DNA of 64,000 bases from JAOZTV01 sp965371805 (GTDB lineage: Bacteria; Acidobacteriota; Aminicenantia; UBA2199), in NCBI GenBank assembly GCA_965371805.1, contig CBDUZW010000003.1, positions 62,001-126,000 of the forward strand, written 5' to 3'. Within the stretch, counting starts at the first letter, position 1. Every line of letters starts with the position of its first letter. Position numbers and translations under genes: made by a program. This document shows positions 33,984 through 41,264 of the stretch, one piece after another. The notes under the pieces are model-generated. The model was not told where the DNA came from, did not search any database, and saw only the letters and a list, made by a program, of their open reading frames with translations.

Positions 33984-34583
33984 CTATTTTATTAAAATTG
34001 ATTTCAAAGATGAATCTAAACCTTTGAAGCCATAAAATGCCATGGAAATAATTCCCGCCGTAATAAGCGCAATTGCCATATCTCTGAACGCAACCGGTAT
34101 GTGCGATATTTCAAATCTTTGTCTGATTCCGGCGAAAATAATAAGTGCAAGCGCAAAACCGATACCTGAAAATAAAGCATATAAAATACTCTGAAGAAAT
34201 GAAAAATCCTTGCTTATTACAAGAACCGCAACCCCTAATATTGCACAGTTGGTTGTGATCAGCGGTAGAAATATACCCAATGATCTGTAGAGGGCCGGCA
34301 CACTTTTTTTGAGAAACATCTCAATTAATTGAACCAGTGCAGCAATAACAAGAATAAAAACAATTGTCTGCAGATACTCTATATTAAAGGCAACAAGTAT
34401 ATAGTAATGAACAAACCAGGTAATAAACGTTGCAAATGTCATCACAAAAATGACCGCCATACCCATTCCTGCTGCAGTATCCGTCTTTTTGGAAACCCCC
34501 ATAAAAGGACAATTTCCAAGATATTGAGCAAGTAAAATATTCTTGACCAGAACCGCATTAACTGCCAAAATTAAATATTCCAT
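33984..34583 (-). CDS. rnfA: RnfA membrane subunit
   Basis: A 199-residue protein of six membrane helices. The N-terminus MEYLILAVNAVLVKNILLAQYLGNCPFMGVS and the segment LPLITTNCAILGVAV are characteristic of RnfA. It forms the membrane core with RnfE, and the Cys in both segments bind an intramembrane [2Fe-2S] in known structures. Position in the operon follows RnfE after 13 bases. Confidence 0.92.
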   Translation of the reverse strand: MEYLILAVNAVLVKNILLAQYLGNCPFMGVSKKTDTAAGMGMAVIFVMTFATFITWFVHYYILVAFNIEYLQTIVFILVIAALVQLIEMFLKKSVPALYRSLGIFLPLITTNCAILGVAVLVISKDFSFLQSILYALFSGIGFALALIIFAGIRQRFEISHIPVAFRDMAIALITAGIISMAFYGFKGLDSSLKSILIK

Positions 34584-34596
34584 GATATTTTCTCCA

Positions 34597-35193
34597 TTAT
34601 CGTTTTTTTGGAACGAGATTGATTAAGGCCAGGATGATTCCCAGACATACAAACGCGCCCGGTGCCTGGACCATAAAAGCAAATGGCTTGAAACTTTCCC
34701 ACATTATCCCCATACCAAAGATACTTCCCTTTCCCAGAATTTCCCTGATCGATGAGATCAGTAAAAGAGATAATGTGAAGCCAAGACCCACACCGAGGCC
34801 ATCAACTGCTGAACGGATAATTGTATTTTTTGAAGCAAATGCCTCTGCTCTGCCAAGGATAATACAGTTAACAACAATCAGGGGAATAAAGATACCAAGT
34901 TTTTGGGATATCGAAAAGAAATATGCCTTCATTACCAGTTCAACAATGACTACAAATGTTGCAATAATAATTATATAAGCTGCTATTCTAACTTTTTTCG
35001 GTATAATATCTTTGAATGTTGCAATGATGATATTTGAAAAGAACAAGACAAAAGTTGTCGCAATTCCCATTCCAATCCCATTCTCAGCTAAAGTCGTAAC
35101 AGCAAGTGTCGGACATAGTCCGAGAACCAATTTAAAAGGAGGCAGTACTTCCCAGAATCCTTTAATAAATTCCTGCCATAATGATTTTTTCAT
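34597..35193 (-). CDS. rnfE: RnfE membrane subunit
   Basis: A 198-residue six-helix protein, paralogue of RnfA. PPFKLVLGLCPTLAVTT and LIVVNCIILGRAEAFA are the family motifs, each with the cluster Cys. I choose the ATG at 35191-35193, one base after the RnfG stop with GAAGG upstream; the longer frame to 35316 would run through the RnfG gene. Confidence 0.92.
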   Translation of the reverse strand: MKKSLWQEFIKGFWEVLPPFKLVLGLCPTLAVTTLAENGIGMGIATTFVLFFSNIIIATFKDIIPKKVRIAAYIIIIATFVVIVELVMKAYFFSISQKLGIFIPLIVVNCIILGRAEAFASKNTIIRSAVDGLGVGLGFTLSLLLISSIREILGKGSIFGMGIMWESFKPFAFMVQAPGAFVCLGIILALINLVPKKR

Positions 35194-35194
35194 T

Positions 35195-35788
35195 TTACAA
35201 AACCTTCTCTTTTGACTTTTTTTGAACTTCAGATCTAATCTTTGAAAAAAGCCCCACACCCTTTTCGACTGCAGAACAGACTCCTTTGGATGAATTTGTC
35301 GCTCCTGTGATCGCATCTATAGAACCTTTATCTTTTTTTATTTTAAAAACATCTGATATTGAACGGCCTTTGAATTTATCAGTAAACGATACTTCGGAAA
35401 CCCTGGCACCCAGCCCCGGCGTTTCCTGATGGGTCAATATTCCTATTCCGGAAAGTTTAGATTCTTCCATATTGAAACCGATCATCACACCGATCTTACC
35501 ACCAAATCCTGTCCCTTCTGATTCATATGCAATCGCCCATATCTTCTCCCCTTTTTTCCCGATAAAAACCGTATGCGGGATACCATCGATTTTGACTTCC
35601 ATTCTATTTTCAATAGGGTCATTTGTAGATTGTCTAAGTACCTTTTTAAGTGCCGGTCCTTTGACATTTACAAGAATCTGCTCTTCGATCTTCGTTTGCG
35701 TCACTTTTTTTACAGCCGTCAGAAGAAAACCGCAGATCGTTGCAATTAATGTCAGGGTAACGATCATTTTTACATATTCTTTTTTCAT
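35195..35788 (-). CDS. rnfG: RnfG flavoprotein subunit
   Basis: One N-terminal membrane helix (6-26) and a periplasmic FMN-binding domain. The flavinylation motif is DAITGATNSS, with T164 as the Thr that carries FMN through a phosphoester bond; it is intact. PGLGARV is another family motif. It overlaps the RnfD gene by four bases. No ApbE flavin transferase is seen in this window and one would have to be elsewhere. Confidence 0.92.
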   Translation of the reverse strand: MKKEYVKMIVTLTLIATICGFLLTAVKKVTQTKIEEQILVNVKGPALKKVLRQSTNDPIENRMEVKIDGIPHTVFIGKKGEKIWAIAYESEGTGFGGKIGVMIGFNMEESKLSGIGILTHQETPGLGARVSEVSFTDKFKGRSISDVFKIKKDKGSIDAITGATNSSKGVCSAVEKGVGLFSKIRSEVQKKSKEKVL

Positions 35789-36756
35789 TCTATATTTCTC
35801 CAGACATTATTTATACTCAAATCTATGGATTTTCCACCGATTTTATCCAGCATCGGTGTAAACAGATTCATAATCAATATTGCATAAATGACCCCATCCT
35901 CGTGAACACTGAGAGCCCTGAATACTACGGTTAAAAAACCGCAGCCCAAGCCAAATATAATCTTTCCCGGCCTGGTAAAGGGTGAACTTGAATAATCAGT
36001 TGAGAGGAAGAATATACCGATCATAACATTCCCAGTTAAGAGGTGAAACCATGCACATGCAAAAACATTCGGATCAAAAAACCTTAAAACAGTTGCAATG
36101 ATCACGACTCCAAGAGCAAAGGATACAGATATTTCCCAATGAATTACTTTTCTATATAAAAGATAAATTCCACCAATTAGCAGAAATATTATTGCAGCAG
36201 AACCCAATCCACCGAATTGTCTCCCCAGTGATAATTCGATGAGAGAAAATCTGGAAATAAAGTCAGCTCCCGCAACTTTTAGAGCAGTTAGTGGTGCAAA
36301 ACAATCAAAGCCGAGATCATAATTTACAGAAGTCATATTTACATTCAGAAAAGATGGCCATGAAAGTTCAAGAACGGCCAATCCAACCAGAACTGGATTG
36401 AATGGGTTACTTCCTGCTCCCCCAAATATCTCCCTCCCGATAAAAACAGAGATGAATACACCGATGATAACCATCCAGTATGGAGAAGTCGGTGGAAGCA
36501 GCATTGCAAATAGAAGTCCCAAATATACAGCACTTCCACTATAGGGATCAACCTGCTTTTTAAACATCTTCCTGACCACTATCTCACTTAGAATGGCCAT
36601 TGCAACACACAGTGTAATTACTCTCGCTGCATGCATCCCAAAAAAGTACAGTGCATAAATGATAGCAGGCACCAGGCCCAGTATAAGATCCCTGTATATT
36701 TTCCTTTCTGAAGAACCGGAATGCCAGTGAGGAGGATTAGAAACGATCAGTTTCAT
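35785..36756 (-). CDS. rnfD: RnfD membrane subunit with Ala at the usual flavinylation Thr
   Basis: A 323-residue protein of about nine helices; PPHWHSGSS near the start and GREIFGGAGSNPFNPVLVG are RnfD/NqrB motifs. Known RnfD and NqrB carry FMN on the Thr of (S/G)GAT-PL. Here the segment reads FDCFAPLTALK, with A154 where that Thr stands (codon GCA). Covalent flavin at this site is therefore unlikely. The rest of the fold is conserved. It overlaps RnfC by four bases. Confidence 0.9.
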   Translation of the reverse strand: MKLIVSNPPHWHSGSSERKIYRDLILGLVPAIIYALYFFGMHAARVITLCVAMAILSEIVVRKMFKKQVDPYSGSAVYLGLLFAMLLPPTSPYWMVIIGVFISVFIGREIFGGAGSNPFNPVLVGLAVLELSWPSFLNVNMTSVNYDLGFDCFAPLTALKVAGADFISRFSLIELSLGRQFGGLGSAAIIFLLIGGIYLLYRKVIHWEISVSFALGVVIIATVLRFFDPNVFACAWFHLLTGNVMIGIFFLSTDYSSSPFTRPGKIIFGLGCGFLTVVFRALSVHEDGVIYAILIMNLFTPMLDKIGGKSIDLSINNVWRNIE

Positions 36757-37943
36757 GGGTTTACCTCTCTTTCTTTTTTATTAATTTCACTTTTAGCCAG
36801 ACGTATTAACTGGAGCAGCGACCTTTCTGTTGGACAGTAATATGAACATAGGCCACACTCAATACAGCTTTTGACATGCATTTCCTGACATTTTTCAAAA
36901 ATGGAAAATTCAGAATACCTGCATATCAGATTAACTTGAAGCAGAGCCGGGCAGGTATCATTGCATCTCCCGCAATTAATACACTGGTTATTTGCCCCTT
37001 TTACAACCTCATCCAGATATTGAATAAATATTGAATCCGTTTTCTCCGTAACCGGGCTATTTAGATCATAATTTGCATACCCTCTGAATGGACCTCCAAC
37101 AACTACTTTTTTTATTTTTTTTATATCTGACTTCTTTAATATCTCTCTAATTGGTGTCCCGATATTAACTCTAAAGTTTGATACGCCATATTCATCTGTT
37201 AAGGTCACTACTTTTTTTTTTATTGGCATATTCGTTTTTATGACTTCCATCGCCTTAATCGCATCTTCAATTGAGAGATAAACTGGTGATTTCAACCCAT
37301 ATATTTTTTTCATTGAGTTTACCAGAATTTCAGGCAATCCATTCGGATAAAAAGGAGGTACTTTGTGAACCGTAATTCCTGATGTTTGTAGTTCCCATAC
37401 CAGATCATAAATATTCTCCTGAACAGCAAAGTAGATATCCTCTTTTTTAAGAACAAATTTAAACATTTCAAAACAATCTTTCAGTTTATCAATATTCTCT
37501 CTAACAAGTTGTTGAGAAACAGAACAGAGTGGATCAGTTTCCACAGCACTGATAATAATCTCACTATCCTTAATGGTATCAATGTCTATTTTCATTCCAG
37601 ATTTTTTAAGTCTATATAATAATACATCTTCAGAAAGATCCGAATAGTTCTCATTCTCCGGCAAATCCGGATCTTCCTTTGAATCTGAAACCGATATCCT
37701 TAATACATTGGAAACAACCCCATCGACTGAAATCTTTAATTTTTCCTTAATTTCACCGTTCACAGGAGAAAAAATCCAAGGAGCGATCTCTTCATTCTCA
37801 TTTACTCTGGTCCCGGGGGTCAGGTTTTTCAAGTCTGAAAAATCAAATACCGGCAAGAATATTTCATCTGTCTCAGGATACTCAATTATTTTAAGATCAA
37901 CATTTTTTTGATCAAACTTATTTTTCTTATTCATTCTATTCAC
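36753..37943 (-). CDS. rnfC: RnfC-like subunit lacking the glycine-rich NADH/FMN motif
   Basis: N-terminal barrel-sandwich region (about 20-90), a middle domain and two [4Fe-4S] motifs (CINCGRCNDTCP at 321-332; CIECGLCSYYCP at 360-371). Ordinary RnfC carries a GxGGAxFP-type NADH/FMN motif after the first domain and an NxxECEP motif; here the matching region (about 100-140) reads YRLKKSGMKIDID and ISAVETDPL. The protein is also shorter than usual (396). It starts at GTG 37941-37943, overlapping the cytochrome stop, with AAGGAA before it; ATG 37934 is an alternative. Confidence 0.85.
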   Translation of the reverse strand: MNRMNKKNKFDQKNVDLKIIEYPETDEIFLPVFDFSDLKNLTPGTRVNENEEIAPWIFSPVNGEIKEKLKISVDGVVSNVLRISVSDSKEDPDLPENENYSDLSEDVLLYRLKKSGMKIDIDTIKDSEIIISAVETDPLCSVSQQLVRENIDKLKDCFEMFKFVLKKEDIYFAVQENIYDLVWELQTSGITVHKVPPFYPNGLPEILVNSMKKIYGLKSPVYLSIEDAIKAMEVIKTNMPIKKKVVTLTDEYGVSNFRVNIGTPIREILKKSDIKKIKKVVVGGPFRGYANYDLNSPVTEKTDSIFIQYLDEVVKGANNQCINCGRCNDTCPALLQVNLICRYSEFSIFEKCQEMHVKSCIECGLCSYYCPTERSLLQLIRLAKSEINKKEREVNP

Positions 37944-38641
37944 TATTCCTTATGACAAATCTCACAATTCTCTTCTCCGTCAGTATGGCATTCCATACAC
38001 TGTTTACCGATACATCTTATATGTGTCTCCTCTTTCTCACAGAGGGATTTGTACTTCGAATTATAATGACATTGTCTGCAATTCATTGAATATTCTTTCT
38101 TAGAGTCAGGTTGATAATTATGATGACATGTTTTACAGTCAATTTCATATCCATCTTTTGATGAATGCTCCTTATGCATGAATACAACCTTGCCCCCATC
38201 CGTTTCAAATATCACTTCTTTCGGTTCTTCAGCAGTCTTAAATTTTCTTGCATTATGACAGAATTCACAATTTACAGACTCTTTTATATGGCAATTTATA
38301 CAGTTCTTCCCAATACAATGCTTATGTATCGGTTCATCCTTACAGATATCTTGATTCCCGGATGAGTAATGACAGGACCTGCAATTAAAAACATCCGAGA
38401 AAGACCCTTTTTTACTCTCATCATAATTATGATGGCATTCAACACAGGTCATTGAATCTATTTCTGTATGCAACCTATGATTAAAAATAATACCCCCACC
38501 ATTAGTATTGAATGCAACTTTCAGCGGAACATGATAGCCTTCAAAAAGATATCCGACTAAAGAAAAAGCAATTAATATCGTAAGTACCAATGCCAGAATG
38601 TATTCTTTCCTGACCCCTGTAAAAAAACTAATTAGTTTCAT
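37943..38641 (-). CDS. membrane-anchored octahaem cytochrome c of the rnf operon
   Basis: One N-terminal helix (14-34) anchors a periplasmic domain of eight haem motifs in two tetrahaem halves: CVECHH, CRSCH, CINCH, CEFCH and CKTCHH, CRQCH, CMECH, CEICH. The halves align closely (HCIGKNCINCH with RCIGKQCMECH). Multihaem cytochromes open the rnf operons of Desulfovibrio and join Rnf in Methanosarcina (MmcA), where they exchange electrons with Rnf. The same is likely here. First gene of the operon, promoter at 38754-38782. Confidence 0.9.
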   Translation of the reverse strand: MKLISFFTGVRKEYILALVLTILIAFSLVGYLFEGYHVPLKVAFNTNGGGIIFNHRLHTEIDSMTCVECHHNYDESKKGSFSDVFNCRSCHYSSGNQDICKDEPIHKHCIGKNCINCHIKESVNCEFCHNARKFKTAEEPKEVIFETDGGKVVFMHKEHSSKDGYEIDCKTCHHNYQPDSKKEYSMNCRQCHYNSKYKSLCEKEETHIRCIGKQCMECHTDGEENCEICHKE

Positions 38642-38753
38642 GGATTGCCCTCTTCATATTCTCTATTTTATTTATCTTTACTTCAAAAGTTTTAATTTTT
38701 AGAAACCCAGCACCCAACATTAGACTTTCGAAGTTTCGCATATTCACAACTAC

Positions 38754-38782
38754 ATAAAAACATAATTTCGAAAGAAAGTCAA
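38754..38782 (-). promoter_or_regulatory. sigma-70-like promoter of the rnf/nuo operon
   Basis: On the minus strand, TTGACT (38777-38782), a 17-base spacer and TTTTAT (38754-38759). Leader of about 105 bases. The -10 is weak. Confidence 0.4.
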
Positions 38783-38841
38783 GTGTATTTTCTGTGATTT
38801 AATATTTTATTGATTAAGTTAATGATTTGTAGATAAATAAT

Positions 38842-38900
38842 AAATGAAAGAAGACATGATCCTTATCATAAGATCATGTTAATGAACCCTATCTTTCATT
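38842..38900. repeat. nested inverted repeat, possible terminator or regulatory structure
   Basis: Outer arms AATGAAAGA (38842-38850) and TCTTTCATT (38892-38900) enclose inner arms ACATGATC (38854-38861) and GATCATGT (38872-38879). It lies 126 bases past the 18-haem gene stop and 60 bases upstream of the rnf -35 box. No T run follows, so a plain terminator is not certain. Confidence 0.5.
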
Positions 38901-39026
38901 CAAAATTTCACACAATTGAGTGTTTTTTAAATAATTCTATTTTATAATATTAAGAAGCAAGTATATCTCATATAAGAATTCAATAATTCTCTTTATTATT
39001 GTTTACAAAAATAAGATAAAATTTTC

Positions 39027-41057
39027 TTATCTGATTAACGCTTCCTCATAAAGTTTATCATAGAGTTCAGGATTATGTATTCCCTTACTTCCATCTTTTT
39101 CCAAGAGTTTTAATAGATCATATGCAGCATCGCCTTTTCTTAATTTATCTTTCTCTACCCTGCCTCTCAGTTTTTTTATAATATCAATACCACTTTGCTG
39201 CCATTCAGTAAACATATCTTCATAATCCTTTTCATGGCATTTGGAACATATTGCCTTTCCAGGTCTGAGTAGTTTTTCATCTTCATCCTGATGGCAATCA
39301 ATACATCCTACATCATTAAACATCGAATTTGGTGTATTATAGGTAGTATGGGGTAGTTTACTATAATATAAAGCATATTGAGTAGTATGACAATTTTTAC
39401 ATGATATACTTTTCTCGCCTTCACCTTCTTTATGATGACAATCCATACAATCATTTTTTGCAATTATCAATTGTCCATGACCCGCTTCATTTGAATGACA
39501 TTTATCACACTTCAATTTTTGATTTTGTAGATGGGGTTTATGTGTAAAAGTCCAGCCAAAAATCTTATTCTCTTTGTTTTCAATATCAACATGACAGTTT
39601 GAGCACAGACCGGGATTAATATCTGTTTCCCGATAAAAATCTGGGATTTTTCCAGCAAAACCAGTCTCCTTCAAGCTTTCTGTAATGAGATCATAAGCTT
39701 TACTTAATAGTTTATTTGAAAAAGAGATATTGTGTATAGGTAAGCCATAAGTTACCAGTTTTATATTATAATCCGCATCCTCGATTTTTTTTATTGCATT
39801 AGAATAGCCTGCTGTATTTATATTTCTTTTTAAAACTTTATTTGCAAAAACCAGCACCTTATCTATTTGGGCAAGTTTCAAATCAGACTGTTTTTTCCAG
39901 GAATCCAATAATTTGCTGTATCCTACTCCATGACAAGTATCACAGGATTCACCTTTGGCAATCATCGATTCACCTTTGTCAATAAACCCCTCTGCATTTT
40001 TATGATAGATATGACAGGCCTGACAATTTAGACCTGCAGAGAACATCGGGCTTGGGTGTAATGGTACGCCCTTTCCACTTTTGCCTGTAAAAAGATCAAG
40101 TTGAGTCTTATGAAAATCAGGATGACAGGAATTGCAGTCAGGTTTAACAAACTCTGTTCTAGCAACAGATTTATGCTGTATAGCTGTATGGCACTGATCA
40201 CATTCTATTTTATGATCTGCAATATGATTCTTATGCATTAATTCCGTATTATTAAATTGTTTGATTTTTTCTCTTTCAAAATGACAGTTATTACATCTAA
40301 TCTTAAGTACTGCTCCATCTCCAACAACCATTTCTCCATGACATTTTTGACATGGTATGCTCTTCTCTTTTACAAACCTATGGTCATACACAACCTTTTC
40401 TTTCTGCCCCTCAATTTTTATTGGAGGAGTATGGCATTTTGTACATTTACTAATTGTATTTTTCTTTTCTGGATCTACATCTTTAAAGTGACATAAAAAA
40501 CAGGTGCTCTCTGTTACAGAAATATGGCTGCCTTGAACAATCTGTGAATGACAACTGGTACATCTTAATTTTTTCCCTCTTCTGAGGTTCTTCAAATGGG
40601 GTTCATGATCAAAGGTTATATTTTTTTTATATTTAACCTTTCCCGAAAGTTTTCTTGTCTCATGACATCCTATTCTCATACAACTCAGATCAGAGATCTC
40701 AGCCCAGGGTTTACTTTTCTTATAGACTCCGGTGAAATAATTTACCAGCATTGATACAGCTGTTAATTTACCTTTGATCTTATTTTTAATCCCGGGAGGA
40801 AAATGGCAGTCAGTACAAGTGACATCTTTATGAGAAGATTTCAGCCAACTTTGATAGTATGGTTTCATATTATGACAGGTATTGCAAAACTTGGGTGAAG
40901 AAGTCACCTCAACAGAAACTACAAGTAATGCGGTTATAATTGTCAGGGTAACTACTATTGCCAATAATAACCTCTTCCATCCTCTTCCCCAAACCTTATA
41001 ATGCAGAGCTCTTACATTTTGAAGAATTAATCTAAAAAACTTTTTAATTTTTCTCAA
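39027..41057 (-). CDS. NapC/NrfH-type quinol dehydrogenase with 18 haem motifs
   Basis: A membrane helix (about 28-50) followed by the NapC/NrfH start CNTCHNMKPYYQSWLKSSH and CTDCH. The third motif is CMRIGCH (CX4CH). A further 15 CXXCH motifs run to about residue 625. NapC/NrfH proteins oxidise menaquinol and pass electrons to periplasmic partners; this one has its own long haem wire. A haem-free helical stretch lies at about 390-470. It follows the second conduit operon on the same strand but has its own promoter at 41107-41135, so it probably feeds that conduit. Confidence 0.85.
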   Translation of the reverse strand: MRKIKKFFRLILQNVRALHYKVWGRGWKRLLLAIVVTLTIITALLVVSVEVTSSPKFCNTCHNMKPYYQSWLKSSHKDVTCTDCHFPPGIKNKIKGKLTAVSMLVNYFTGVYKKSKPWAEISDLSCMRIGCHETRKLSGKVKYKKNITFDHEPHLKNLRRGKKLRCTSCHSQIVQGSHISVTESTCFLCHFKDVDPEKKNTISKCTKCHTPPIKIEGQKEKVVYDHRFVKEKSIPCQKCHGEMVVGDGAVLKIRCNNCHFEREKIKQFNNTELMHKNHIADHKIECDQCHTAIQHKSVARTEFVKPDCNSCHPDFHKTQLDLFTGKSGKGVPLHPSPMFSAGLNCQACHIYHKNAEGFIDKGESMIAKGESCDTCHGVGYSKLLDSWKKQSDLKLAQIDKVLVFANKVLKRNINTAGYSNAIKKIEDADYNIKLVTYGLPIHNISFSNKLLSKAYDLITESLKETGFAGKIPDFYRETDINPGLCSNCHVDIENKENKIFGWTFTHKPHLQNQKLKCDKCHSNEAGHGQLIIAKNDCMDCHHKEGEGEKSISCKNCHTTQYALYYSKLPHTTYNTPNSMFNDVGCIDCHQDEDEKLLRPGKAICSKCHEKDYEDMFTEWQQSGIDIIKKLRGRVEKDKLRKGDAAYDLLKLLEKDGSKGIHNPELYDKLYEEALIR

Positions 41058-41083
41058 TTTAAATATCCTTATACGTTTTCGTG

Positions 41084-41095
41084 TTTAGTACTAAA
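41084..41095. promoter_or_regulatory. operator-like 12-bp palindrome at the start of the NapC-type gene
   Basis: TTTAGTACTAAA is a perfect palindrome just downstream of the -10 box (41107-41112), over the expected +5 to +16 region. It is a candidate repressor site. Confidence 0.3.
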
Positions 41096-41106
41096 TATTA
41101 AATACC

Positions 41107-41135
41107 ATCGTAAACCAAAAAACTACCAGAGTCAA
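41107..41135 (-). promoter_or_regulatory. sigma-70-like promoter of the 18-haem NapC-type gene
   Basis: On the minus strand, TTGACT (41130-41135), a 17-base spacer and TACGAT (41107-41112). Leader about 43 bases. Confidence 0.5.
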
Positions 41136-41231
41136 TAATCATTTAGTTGTAATTACAGATTTACTTAAACCCTCTGCAATTACTACTAAAGTTTTAAACT
41201 CCAGTAGTTTTGGCATTAAAATTATATGTTA

Positions 41232-41259
41232 TTAATATAACAATTACTTGTTATATTAA
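41232..41259. terminator. terminator-like hairpin after the second conduit operon
   Basis: A perfect 11-bp stem TTAATATAACA (41232-41242) with TGTTATATTAA (41249-41259), loop of 6, six bases past the decahaem lipoprotein stop. The longest T run follows it on the plus strand, so its strength for the minus-strand operon is uncertain. Confidence 0.5.
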
Positions 41260-41264
41260 ATTTT

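Larger units (their letters stand above)
38642..39026. other. 385-bp intergenic region: rnf promoter and a large palindrome
   Basis: Between the 18-haem gene and the rnf operon, both on the minus strand. It holds the rnf promoter (38754-38782) and a nested inverted repeat (38842-38900). No gene is seen. Confidence 0.6.

Noticed and set aside
34597..35316. Longer RnfE start at 35316
   Set aside because: It would overlap RnfG by 122 bases with a non-hydrophobic basic extension; ATG 35193 has an SD and the family start.
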